A stretch of 64,000 nucleotides of DNA, taken from contig NC_134957.1 of assembly GCF_965638725.1 (NCBI RefSeq), forward strand, positions 20,174,101-20,238,100, read 5' to 3'. Below, in pieces: positions 1-11,240 of the stretch (positions are counted from its first letter, which is position 1; every line of letters begins with the position of its first letter). The notes below the pieces were generated by a model. That model had not been told where the DNA came from and searched no databases. It worked only from the letters and a program-made list of their open reading frames with translations. Both the position numbers and the translations under genes were made by a program. This DNA comes from Aptenodytes patagonicus (Eukaryota; Chordata; Aves; Sphenisciformes; Spheniscidae).

Positions 1-42
1 GCGTATTTTCACGTTTCTCTCTCTCTCTCTTTTCTTATTCAG

Positions 43-146
43 CATGCCCAACCTTTCTAGTGATCTTTTTGATCTTCAGCCTGCATTTGTTCCAACTGTG
101 CAGAGTACTCCAGCTATATCAACATCAGCAAGCAGTGCTTGGGGAG
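43..146 (+). CDS. PICALM-like exon a (SSDLFDLQPAFVP)
   Basis: Follows a CT-rich tract and CAG acceptor; donor is GTGAGC. It opens with one base completing a codon, encodes NLSSDLFDLQPAFVP through SSAW, and ends in phase 1. DLF is an AP-2/clathrin-type short motif. It corresponds to the DLLDLQQPTF region of PICALM. Confidence 0.9.
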
Positions 147-3100
147 GTGAGCTGATACGATGATTTGACTGTCTAAATGATGGGTGTATTCTCAGAATAC
201 AAGAATAAAATACAGATTCATACTTAATTGAATCTACATCTTAAACCTTAATTACTTTGTATTTAAACATCTCTATCCTTGACAGAATATAAAATAAGTC
301 ATCTGAAAGCTCTGGCAAACTGTTATAGAAAAGTTACTTTTTTTTTTAACGCATAGCAGTAGCGTCAATGTGCAGTAGATGGAAGGAAGGAGCTATTCAA
401 TAAAGGGGCCAGGTAGAAGAAACGTAACTAAAAATCAAAGTTTAAAAATGCTGGGAAATATAAACTAAGCAGATGTAACTGAGAAGATGCTGGACTAGTA
501 TTTCCATTCCATTAAGTGATATTAATTAATACACTTCTCATTTAAAAGGTGTTGGTGACTTCAAAGTTCTTATAATAAAGCTGTCGTTCCCAGTTTCTTG
601 GGCACAGCATTCTCCATACCCTCACCCATTCCTCCAAAGAATAATCAGGGTAGATGTCAAAGAAATGTCTTAAATGCTGAAATAAGGCAATGTTAACACC
701 ACTGTAAGTGTTGGTATTTTAATAGGTGTAATTGATACCCTTATGTGCTATTTAAAAGGTAGATTCTTGAAGCCAAAAATGTAGTATCTAACTTTTTTGA
801 CTGATTAATGTTCTGTCACTCTCCTCCTCCCACCCAATGGCAACACTAGAATTATTTTCTCTAGAGAGAGCTGTTAGGATTTTTATCTGAAACTAAGAAT
901 TTGTATCTTTAATGGGCTGAGCACTAGGTGGAATATTTACAGTATGATTTTGTCTAGAGATTCTCATATGCAGTCATTTCAGTCTGGTTTTCTTTTCCAT
1001 TATTTGTACTCTGTATTCTTTCCTTCACTTCTGCATCTGAAAGGTCCTTTCTCGTCCTCAAATGGTTGTGTTGGTTCTCCACCTCATCTGGACATCTTTG
1101 ACATGAAGCCAGTTGAAGAAGCTGTAAAATCTACCACCCCTTTCATCATTTCTACTTTTTCCTCCAAACAAACGGTGGAACTGTTTAGTGGTAAACAAAC
1201 AAACAAAACCCATGTAATTTCTTTGCAACTGGAGATGATAATGCTAATAAACTGGGCCATGTAATCTTTTTGTGGTTTGGACCAATCTTCACTTTTTATT
1301 AACAAGTGAAAATGGTGCATTAATTCCAGATGTAGTCAATTACATGTTTCCTTAAAGTTTTATTTCTACAGTTGAAATAACTCATTATTTTGTTAAGCTT
1401 GCCCAACCTAGACATCCTAAGACTTGCAATTTTGCTGGAATTTTTGCTGATTTCTTTCAAACTGCAATCTCCTTTCTCTTTTGTAATGGGGAATGCAGGA
1501 GTTACTTGAGCTTTTCAAATTTGTTAAATTAAAAAAATCCTTTTTATTACTAAAAATTCTTAATTTTTAACTGCAGACTTAATTTTTAGGTCCCCTCTCC
1601 CTTTTTCTCTTTTAAACTGATCTTATTTTCTTCTCTCTTTTTATGAAGATGACTTTAGTGGTCATAAACCTACATATGCTTCTGTGTATCATCCTCTGAC
1701 TGTTGATGGTAATTTGATTATTTTTTTGTAAACTTTCTGGTTTCACTGTAATGAGTGGTATTACTCCATGGGTGTATTGATTACTCTAAATTTTTTTTTC
1801 AGGTTTTCCTCTTCATTCAGCTCCTCCAAGTACCACCTCTTCAACAATTAATGTGGACTTTGATGCTGTTTTTGGAGGAAAATCTACAGCACCAGAGTAC
1901 AGGACTACAAGTGGTAAAAACTAGTTTATGACTAACTTACACCCTACAGGCAACAGTTGCTTAACAATTTAGCGTAACTGCTATTGCAGTTCAAAATTTA
2001 ATCACTTAATACATTTGCAAGATGATTATAGGGCTGATAAGATAACAGGCAATCAGTTCAATTGTAGTTATTTACTTTGAAATTAGCTTTGACTAATCTC
2101 ATATACTGTGTAATAATGGTTTCCTCTTTTTTGGGGGGAATGAACTTTGAACGTGGCCCACTGGATATCTCTTAACGGGTAAGCTTATGTTAATCTGTTT
2201 TCAGTGCTTGTGACTTCAGTGTTTTCTCTTGATAGATGGTAATGAGTTCTCTCTAACTTCATTGAGAGGCGTCGTACTTATAAAAATGCAAAACGAGTTG
2301 TGTGTATGTGTTGCTTGAAGAATAGCTGAGTTACGATCTTTCTCTTGGTTGGTGCTATTTTGCTATATATTCGAAGTCCTCATGAACATATAGCGAAGGA
2401 ACTCTTGTGTACGTTCAGGATACTAGCAGTATCATGAAATTACTGCTTTATTGTGTTACAAGAACACTTTGAAACTACCTTTAACAACCTTCTTTCTTCA
2501 GTTTCAGGGGAGTTTCATCTTAATTTAAAAATACCATCAGTTACTGCTGAAGTAAAATTAAAGATTCTACTAGATTAGTAGCTACTATAGTACTCCATAA
2601 AAAATAAGAGGTTAAACTATGCTTCTGTCTAAGCCTTAAACACTTCCAGCATGTTGAACCTCCACATATACTCAAACTACTTAGTGTTCTATAAAGAAAA
2701 TACCTCCCTGGCTTATGGATGTCTTTTATTAAATGCAATGTAACTGTTTTGTTGACAGTTGCTTTTATGTTCTTTGTTTTAGCTTTTAACTTTCTAGATG
2801 ATGTATTGCAACCCACAGTACCACCACAAAGTCAAAGAGCCACTTTAGCCAACCAGCAAAGCGGAAAAATTTTGGCAAATGACCTTGATTCTTCACTTGC
2901 TAATCTAGTGGGAAGTAAGTGTGAAGCTTTTAAACTTAACTTTGCCATTTGTGACTGAAAACAACACAAGCTTTTTTTTTTCCCCAAAAAAAAATTAGAA
3001 ATACTTAGGGATTTTGTCTGTTTCTCTTTCCCCCCAGATCTTGGCTTTGGAGGAACTCCATCCAAAAAGTAAGTGCATATACGTACTTATTATATTCTCA

Positions 3101-6100
3101 CATGACTATTTGGTAGTCTCTGGCAGTTTACCAGCACTAACATGGCAAGAGTCTCAACTCTTGAAAGTAGTCTGCTACCAGGTACAGCATTGAAACAGTG
3201 AGTTTGTGGTCAGTCACCATAATGGTCAACCTTAACTTTTGAAGTAATTCACTTTAGTTTTGCAATTGCTGTATTTTTATTTAAGTATTTTTATGAGGCC
3301 CCATAAAAGATCTTGCAGTTACATAAAACTCCAGTTAATCATTATGCCTTACAGTGCAGTAATGATAGTTTACTTTTAACACAAAACAGAATCCCCAGAC
3401 TTCATGTTTACTGGAACAGAAATATATATAAGTAGTTACTGAAATCCCAAGTGTTTCTTCCACCCATAGATTCCAGCTGTGTACATGTATTAAGGCATGT
3501 TTTGGTTTTCCATTATGTTGTTGTTACTCTAGCTGTGGTTTCATTTCAGATCAGATATGCAGTGGACCCAGCCTACAGAGAAGAAACTTACTGGTGGAAC
3601 AAACTGGCAAGCAAAAACAAGCACATCGACCACATGGAACCCTACTCCCTTACCCGCTATTCCACATATGGTAATTTCTGTACTATTGAAATCGCACTTC
3701 ATTCTAGCAAATGCTACTACCGTGCTTGAATTAACTTAAAAAGAATAGCAAAGGCTGTTTGGGACAAGACTGGGGGCAGGGGGGAATGCTTGTACTTCTT
3801 AACTGAAGTACAGTAACCTCATTCTTAAACTGAATGAGGTAGAGATTTTAGTATGCTTTATTTCTCCTCGCTGTAAAACTTGTCCATTAACAACTTAAAT
3901 AATCAGCCTTTCACTTGAGATGTATCTCAGTTCAGAAGTTCTTTTTGAATTGAAACAAATGACCCCAAACGAGAAAATTTGATGTGCGTGTTTGAGATGC
4001 TCCCGCCCCACTCCCCTGCCCCCCATGCACACACACATGCACCTTTAAGAATCCTGAGAATGTGTTTCAAGGGCAAAACTGCTGTTCCTTCCAGTTCTCG
4101 CTCCTTTTTCAGTTTTATCACATGAAATGCTGCTGCAACCCCTGCAAGGCACCTTAATTATCAGGTCAAGCAGCACTTTGGACTTTTGATAATGCTCAAC
4201 AGCAACTTTGTATTTTAAACACAGTACAAAATACTAAGTGGAAGTTTTATAGTTATTTAAATGAAGAATTTTCATTTCTTGGAGGGATATTTGTAGGCAA
4301 CTGATGTCCTTTTAAAAGAGATTTTTCAAGTATCTTCTATTCATATATATTCATACAAATACAAACCGCTTCTGAAATACAGCTGCCTTGGAGGGAAGTA
4401 GAATGTTCACCTTGGTTATATGTACAACTAGGGTAATTGCCATATTTGTTATGACTTTTGGACTGCTGTCTGACTTTATTTTCCATTAAGAGTAGCTTTG
4501 CCTGTAATGCCTATTTTCCTCATCTTATGTGAGTATGCTCATTCAAAATTATCAAAGTTGAATATTAAATCCAGAATTGGAATCAAAAATGAAACTCAAA
4601 AATTCAGATGAGAGTATGTCTCAGTTGCATAGCACTTTTATGTGAGACTTCTGAGACCATAAAATCTTTTTATCCCCTCTTTGTGCTCTAGAACGTTGTT
4701 AGAGTGCTGATGCATTCTTATTTTTGAAAGATAGAGGGCACCTTAGCACACATTGATCACTCTGGATTTGGGTTGTGTGTTTTTATTTCATGTGTTCATG
4801 CTTAATACCTTCTGGTCTAAGCATTTGTGTGCTTTATGCCAGGTATGTGCTCACTCGTTTGCTTGGGATTCCAACAATTAATGATGCAAAGAACTAGCTC
4901 AGTTATGAGCATCATTAAAATCAGTGCCTCAGTATTGGAAAGGTCTTAACTGTCCTGGCTTGGTCTGTGGCATTCAGAGTACTAGCTCTCCAGTTCATGT
5001 ATAGTCTGCATACTCTTTCATAGTGAAGTATTTTAACTAGCACTCCATTTTTAATATAATTAGCACTACTTAACAACGCATGGCAATATGAAGCGCATGC
5101 ATCACTGTGAACATAACCCGATATAAGTTATTACCGGCTTAAGATGCTCCTCGTGTTTTTCCTTTTTCATATTGTGGTATGTTGCAGACATCAGAAATTA
5201 GTATGTGAGCAACATTTACCCGACTAAACATCTGTTGCTGTTTTGTAAGCTGAATGGTCACTGGCTTCCTTGTTTGGTTTTTTTTTTCCTATGCCCTTCT
5301 CGCACATAGTGGGAGGAAGAAGGAATATTGCATGCCATGCCCTGTAAAGGCTTCTCATACAAATGTTTGTGCAAGCAATATACTCAAATCTGGCTAGTTT
5401 TCTATTTTTCTGGAAGTCTTACTAGCGATAGCTTTCTAGGCGGGGAGCCTATCCAAGTTAACAGACATAGTTACTGATGTTACTGTCCTTGCACTTTTCC
5501 TCCCGCTTTAATTGTTTTAATAATTGAGTTGAGCGTAGTTACAGTACTGGACTTGAATCCATCCCTTGGTTAGAATTTCCAGTTTGAATACCTCTTAAAT
5601 AATTTTCTGTCCTTACTCCTTTTGCTGTGCCAGAATGGAGTGCACTATCCTGGATATGTAAGTCAATTTCTTGTAAATACGTTGGTTATTTTAAGTATTG
5701 AAAAACATGTATTTTTCACAGTTTTGTATATATTACTAGTATGCATGAGCTTATCTAAAATACATTAAAATTTTCTTGATTGAAGGTACCTGCTCCTATT
5801 ACGTACCCATTGACCACACCTCAAGTGCCTGTATATGGAATGGTAAGAAATATGATTGTCTTGTATTCCTGAAAAACCTAGTTGTCTCCTCCAGTGGGTT
5901 TCATGGCAGGCATTACGATGTTCAAAAATCATCCTGCAACTTATATGTGTTGTTTCGTAAGTGTGTGAAAACTGATAGCTTTTTCGCACTGTGCATTGGA
6001 AGAGATTACTCTAAATTTCATATACAAAGTTTTATAAAAGCTTTGACTTTACTGCATGTGTGTGCCTGTATGCTTATTTTCTACCATACTAACAATGCGA

Positions 6101-6871
6101 AAAGATGTATCTTCTAGAATTAGTTTATATACCTGTTTTCTGGGGGTTTTGTTTCTCTAACAGGTACCTCCTCAGATTGGAGCTGCTCCTTTGATGGCAC
6201 CCCAGTCAATGATGTATACACAGCCTGGTCTAAGGCCAACAAATCCTTTTGCACCTGTTTCTGAAACTCAGGTGAACTGTTTTCTTTAATCTTGAGATCA
6301 CATTGAAACTTTAGTCTTGGTAAAAGCAACCAAATGTTCCATGAAGGGCTACTCGTGTATTTCTGCATTTGAAAGTGAGGGGTTCCTCAGTCAAGGGTAA
6401 CAGCTTTTGCTGGTGAGGAAGCAAATTCAGATGGTAAGACCATGCGAATGTAGGAAGCAAGGAAGAAAGTAAAAATTGGAGATTTAGTGGCTAACTTCTT
6501 ACTGTGTCAATATTAAGAAAATGGGAGTGGTGAAAATATGTAGAATTTAGACTTCCTATGACATTAGCTGGATACTTGGTTTAGTCATACTGACTAGAGT
6601 GGTGGTGAAGGCTTTCTGAAGGATCAGGTGGTGAGGAAGTAAAAAAGGCATGGACGAGATCATTCAAGTTGAAGAAACTGTGTACTCCTGTCATCCAAAT
6701 ACATTGGTCTTAATGTTTTTTGGGGATGTTTTCAAGTGCCCAAACCTATAGTCTTAACTTGCAGGTAACAAGGCAGTTGAATAGATTCATAATTCTAAAA
6801 CATTGAGAAATGATGTGTTATGTAAGTGGCATTAATATGTAATCTCTACTTCACAGATACAGTTTATGTAG
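43..6871 (+). CDS. PICALM-like clathrin assembly protein (ohnologue of PICALM), C-terminal exons only
   Basis: PICALM/AP180 proteins bind PI(4,5)P2 through an N-terminal ANTH domain and recruit clathrin and AP-2 through a disordered C-terminal tail during endocytosis. Only the tail is here. Eleven exons (43-146, 1044-1190, 1649-1708, 1803-1913, 2783-2914, 3038-3068, 3550-3670, 5634-5657, 5786-5842, 6164-6271, 6857-6871) join with consistent phase and GT-AG borders, ending in TAG. Diagnostic stretches are DLDSSLANLVGNLGFGG, EKKLTGGTNWQ, NPFAPV and the terminal IQFM. Exon order follows human PICALM as I recall it. The linker differs strongly (for example SSTINVDFDAVFGGKS), whereas bird and human PICALM are nearly identical, so I call a paralogue rather than PICALM. 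The ANTH domain must lie left of the window. The introns hold nothing else I recognise. Alternative: fast-evolving true PICALM; AP180/SNAP91 ends differently. Confidence 0.92.
1044..1190 (+). CDS. PICALM-like exon b (GPFSSSNG...LFSG)
   Basis: Acceptor GAAAG, donor GTAAAC, phase 1 to 1, 147 bp. Encodes GPFSSSNGCVGSPPHLDIFD and then KPVEEAVKSTTPFIISTFSS. This is where human PICALM has DPFSATVDAV and SLNPF; the DPF and NPF triplets read GPF and TPF here. Confidence 0.87.
1649..1708 (+). CDS. PICALM-like exon c (60 bp)
   Basis: Acceptor ATGAAG, donor GTAATT, phase 1 to 1. Encodes DFSGHKPTYASVYHPLTVD. It lies where PICALM has a variable, alternatively used segment. Confidence 0.8.
1803..1913 (+). 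CDS. PICALM-like exon d (INVDFDAVFGGKS)
   Basis: Poly-T tract and CAG acceptor, GTAAAA donor, phase 1 to 1. Encodes FPLHSAPPSTTSSTINVDFD followed by AVFGGKSTAPEYRTTS, matching the LNVDFESVFGNKST block of PICALM. Confidence 0.9.
2783..2914 (+). CDS. PICALM-like exon e (DLDSSLANLVG)
   Basis: TTTTAG acceptor, GTAAGT donor, phase 1 to 1. Encodes FNFLDDVLQPTVPPQS and later ANDLDSSLANLVG, the best conserved tail block of the PICALM family. Confidence 0.94.
3038..3068 (+). CDS. PICALM-like exon f (31 bp)
   Basis: CCCCCCAG acceptor, GTAAGT donor. Completes N and encodes LGFGGTPSK, matching NLGIGNGTTK of PICALM. Enters phase 1, leaves phase 2. Confidence 0.9.
3550..3670 (+). CDS. PICALM-like exon g (EKKLTGGTNWQ)
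   Basis: CATTTCAG acceptor, GTAATT donor. Encodes SDMQWTQPTEKKLTGGTNWQ and ends at AIPHM in phase 0, matching NWSQPGEKKLTGGSNWQ of PICALM. Confidence 0.94.
5634..5657 (+). CDS. PICALM-like 24-bp microexon (NGVHYPGY)
   Basis: GTGCCAG acceptor and GTAAGT donor flank eight whole codons, NGVHYPGY. Human PICALM has an equivalent optional block (NGMHFPQY), so both the microexon and its phase are conserved. Likely alternatively spliced. Confidence 0.88.
5786..5842 (+). CDS. PICALM-like exon i (57 bp)
   Basis: TTGAAG acceptor, GTAAGA donor, phase 0 to 0. Encodes VPAPITYPLTTPQVPVYGM, matching APPVMAYPATTP...GYG of PICALM. Confidence 0.9.
6164..6271 (+). CDS. PICALM-like exon j (RPTNPFAPVSETQ)
   Basis: TCTAACAG acceptor, GTGAAC donor, phase 0 to 0. 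Encodes VPPQIGAAPLMAPQSMMYTQ and PGLRPTNPFAPVSETQ. It retains the C-terminal NPF, an EH-domain-binding type motif. Confidence 0.94.
6857..6871 (+). CDS. PICALM-like terminal exon (IQFM, stop)
   Basis: CTTCACAG acceptor, then ATA CAG TTT ATG TAG. The IQFM end is the same as that of PICALM. Confidence 0.94.
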   Translation: MQFM

Positions 6872-7296
6872 AGCCACCAAAGCAGCAAGATGTGAGAACA
6901 ACCAAATACTGGTAAAAAAAAGAAAAGACTGAATTTCAATCTTTCCGTGATGTATACCTGAACAGGGCAACTGTTTCTTCCCTGTATAATACAATATTAT
7001 TTTGAATTGCAATGCTTTAGAGATTCTTGTTTATAACAGTCACTGCAGTGTGAAGTCATGTTTGTTCACTGATTTTTAAACTGCTCAGCAGAAAACTGTA
7101 TTTTATTGAGGCTGACTCGGAAGGTGCAAGATGGATTATCATCTTCAAAGCTGAGAAGAGGGGTTACATGATTGCTCTACAACCTTATTCATCAGTGGCT
7201 TACCTTAGGAAGTTAACTGAGGATGTCAAAGCTATTTATTTCCTCCATAAATTCTGTGGCTGTTGTAACCAAGACACAACACAAATGAAGTTGAGC

Positions 7297-7302
7297 AATA
7301 AA
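7297..7302 (+). promoter_or_regulatory. Proximal polyadenylation signal AATAAA
   Basis: Canonical hexamer about 430 bp after the stop codon; a second copy follows at about 7,318. Candidate short-UTR site. Confidence 0.5.
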
Positions 7303-10222
7303 ATTTTTATGTGCTCTAATAAATACTCTGATAGAGCAATGCTTGCATTATCATAAGGCCAATATTGTGTGAAATCAGACAGCTTTTTCACATTAGAATA
7401 GCTTATAGTAATTTGCAAACTTTATAATGTGAGTTTGAAATGCTGTGAATCAACAAGATATATATACATATTACATATATATATATTAAAAATAATAAAT
7501 TGCTCCATTGGTATGTCAGTGTTACATGGCTAGTTGAAAGAGCCAGGCTCTGATATGGGCTGAAAGTCTGTGATGGAGCAGGGGAAACAAGTGTGTTACG
7601 GAACAGCGTGTGCAGCCTCCAACAGGTGACAGTAGCTGCCCTTCCATTGAGTATCTTCTCTGCAGATAGCATTTTTCATAGCTCAAGGAAGAATAGCTTT
7701 GGGAGCCAGTGAACGTAGGTATCCCCAATAGCAGCAAATGGGAGCAATTTGAAAATCTCGTTGCTAACTGCAAAAGAGGCAAGAGATCAATTTTTTTAAG
7801 TCTGTTAGGTCAAAAGAAGCAAACCTTGCAATAGTGCACACTTGTGAACTGGTAACTATATTGAAATTATCCAGCTGTAGGGAATAGCTTGTGCTGCTTT
7901 TCTGAAATAAGAACCTAGTTGTAAACCATATAAAAGTAATTATTTTTAAATGTGTAAATATGTGCAAACTTTTAGATAATCTTTTCTTTAATGCTGCAGT
8001 AATCTTTTTCTTCTGTAGTAATTTCAAGGTAAAAATGCTATGTTAAGAAATCCGGACTCTTTTTGAGAGGAAAATCTTTTAAATCAACTAATTTATGAAG
8101 TATGCTATTCACGATGGGTCAGATGTGTACAGACTTCTGGCATGTCTTTTGTATTTAACAATCTTCCTCCAAAACTGAAATTGGCTATGAAAATGCCTTA
8201 TCTTGTATTTTTCAATGTCTGATAAAAAGTGATAGCATTAAAAGAAAAAGTAGTTAATAACAAGTAAATGGAATTGGGAGCAACCTTTCTTCCAGAAGCT
8301 TTGTGGCAGAATACAAAGAAATTATCTCCTGTAAAATCACTTCTACTGATGATTAATATTAAAGCTGGGTTTTCAAAAAATGACTAGTTTTCTATTGTTA
8401 TGATAAATAGACCTCCAGAGTAGCATGTCTTTTATCTTTTGGGGAGTCTATAATTGCAGAAATGTCTCTGACTCTCACTATAAACGCAAATAGGCCTGAG
8501 AATCTTGTCAAACTGTCCTGCAGAGAACTTCTAAAATACAGCACCTTCCTCATAGTGGGAACAAGCCTTCTCTTTTTTTTTAATGCTTGATTCTGTCCAA
8601 AGAGTGCAAAAGTACTATTTATTAACCCTATGGAAATATTTTTGCCAAGTGAAAAACCTCAAGAGAAACAAAATAAAAAAAACCAACCCACCCCCAACCC
8701 TTGGAATCTGTAACCACTAACTTCCTGGGAAACGTAATCTTGCAGAAATTTAAAACTTGGAGTTTCTGAATGTGTATTGATTTTTAAAAGAATTTGGACC
8801 GGTCTATAGCAATGTAATGTTCGAGTTTGAATTACAAAGGGCTTCAAGCTTTAATCCACCTTTGTTAGGCCGAACAATTGTACAATTTTAAGCCAATGAG
8901 TTCTTCAGTGCCTATAGGTACCCTCCATGTGACGAGGGAATAGATGCCATTTAGAATGGGTCATTGTGTTGAGGGGACTGTTTATTTAAGAAATAGTGAA
9001 TTCTGTTGACTTATTCAGCATTGAAATGTCTTGAGTTCAAATTAGACCAGTACATGTAGTAATAAATGTCTGGGCATTAATGACAGAGCTGAGAGCTCTA
9101 CAAGCAGGCAGTTTCTAGCACTGTAAGCTGTTAGGTCTCTTTCTCATACTGAGTTGTATAAGTAATAATCAGTTATTTTAATAACATATGCAAATAAATG
9201 CCTGGTAAACAGTATATATTTGTTATAACTTTATTGCAGAGCATTCTGAATATCTGGAATGTACTTCGCTCAGAAATGGATTTAGTACTAGGTATAGTTT
9301 GCACTACTTCTGATTTGCTCTGGATTTTTTTAATGGTTCTTTGGTAGGCTTTCTTGTAGCAAAGCTGTCTGATACCAGTTTATTTAGTATTAAAAAAGGA
9401 GAAACAGCCACAAAGTACATCCTAAAAACTTTATAAGCCACCTTCTTTTTAGTCTCATTCAGAACGTTTGATACTTTAAAACACGGCTTTCAGATTTATC
9501 CTTATGAAGAAAAGATTGCTTTACGCACTTCTCTCTGCACAAAAGTGCACAGGACTGCTTTTTGCCAACCTCTTCCTCGTGCCCATATTGGAACGCATAA
9601 AACGGCAGAGTACTGTGTTTTAAATAACACAGTTCATACATTAGAGGTAAAAAACAAGGACTTAGGATGCTGTCAAGGCTTTTATGGCTCAGAACTTGTT
9701 CTCCAAAAAAAAACAGCCCACAAGAGTTGCAAATAGTCGTCGTGATGAGTAAAACACTGAAGAGAGGTGTATATAAATGTGACTTTCCCGTTTGTTTCCT
9801 CCCAACTCGTTTGATCAGAATCCTGTTCTGAATATTTCAGAAAGCAGATAACTAAGATGTTGGTCTGAACAAGGAGGAAGACTTGAAGTATGCTGTGCGC
9901 TTTGCGTTGTTGTACTTCAGTGGGTCATTCAAGCCTAACTGTTGGGACTTCATGCTGCTACAGAGAGGCTGTCTTTTATGGGATATACCATAAGATAACT
10001 TCTGGAAAGGCTGATTTGTGTTAGGCCTGTTGGACTTGAAAGTGTACCTCTTTTTAAATAATGGGGGTTTTCTAAGGTTCTCTAGATACAGTTTGACTTT
10101 GCCTCCAAGAAGCTATTGAATTGAATTTTTTTTAAATTTTGGGCACACGTACTAGAGAAATCTGTTCTGTGCACGTAGTGGTGGAATACTTGTAGGTAAA
10201 AATAACAAATGGACTTTTGTTT

Positions 10223-10270
10223 AAAAAAAAAAAAAACCACAACACACACACACCCCCACCCCCAACAACA
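10223..10270. repeat. A-run / CA / C-rich low-complexity tract
   Basis: A run of fourteen A, then CA dinucleotides, then CCCCCA units. Simple sequence inside the presumed 3' UTR. Confidence 0.85.
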
Positions 10271-11233
10271 AAAAAGCTTCTGACTGCAAGATTGAATACA
10301 GGGTGTATCCCCATCTGGGTTTTTTGATGTGTGGCAGGGAGGGTGGGGTTACAATTAGAATAGTATGCACTGTGGATCGGTGCTTAACTTGTACATAAAA
10401 AGGAAAACTTTGTTTTGGGTAGTTTGTATTGTAAGGACAACATCTAAAGGCACTGTGTATCGGTCATTTATTTCCATTTAAAAGATTATATTTTTGAGCA
10501 ATGGAAACTGTACATGTTATCATTTATACATTACTGATAGCTAGGAGTATAGAAAACCTGTTGCTATTACTCTGAAGATGTATTTGAAATGTCATTGATA
10601 CATACATCACTGCATCACTACTTTACACAGATTCTCATGATCATTTATTTAAAGAGATTGTAGTAACTGGTACAGTTACAACAGGAATTGTAACATCAGA
10701 TCTTTCAGTATATCTCAAACGTGTATCCTTGTGATTAAGTTTAATCCTTTACCAAATGTTTGGCTGGAATTTCATCTTGGAGCAATGACAAAATAGGTGC
10801 TGGAACAGACTTCCCTCACCCCAACCCACACTTCACATTATTTATTTAATAGGTCTTGTTTTGTATGTTATGTTTTTCCCCATAACAGGTTTGTGCCTTT
10901 TTATTGGATATTTATTTAAAAGGAGCTACTATAATTTAGGTTGTTCAGGCTTTTTTCAGGTGTATTCTTGTACAGCTGTTCCTTTACATGAGTTCCTTCA
11001 TTTTATAAGAATACAGAATGTGTGGAAAATATACTAGCCACAAACTGGAAAAAAACTTTGAGGGTTTATGTTCTATGAATTAATAATTTTTTAAAAAGAA
11101 GCCTAAGCACAAGACTGGCTGTGTTGATATTTTAATTGTGGAACTTCACAATTTGTTAATACACAAACTGTTTGTTTTTTAAAAACTGCTCATATCCAAT
11201 TATTTGATGAAACAAGTTTTGGAAAAAAAAAAA

Positions 11234-11239
11234 AATAAA
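11234..11239 (+). promoter_or_regulatory. Distal polyadenylation signal AATAAA
   Basis: Hexamer at the end of an A-run, followed by a GU-rich stretch (GAGGTGTGTGTATGTG), as expected for a strong 3' end. Best candidate for the long mRNA end. Confidence 0.6.
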
Positions 11240-11240
11240 C

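Larger units (their letters stand above)
6872..11240 (+). other. Probable 3' UTR of the PICALM-like gene
   Basis: AT-rich DNA without convincing ORFs between the stop codon and an AATAAA at 11,234. An earlier AATAAA at 7,297 could give a short form of about 0.45 kb. An A-run/CA/C-rich low-complexity tract lies at 10,223-10,270. Extent inferred from composition and signals only. Confidence 0.5.
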
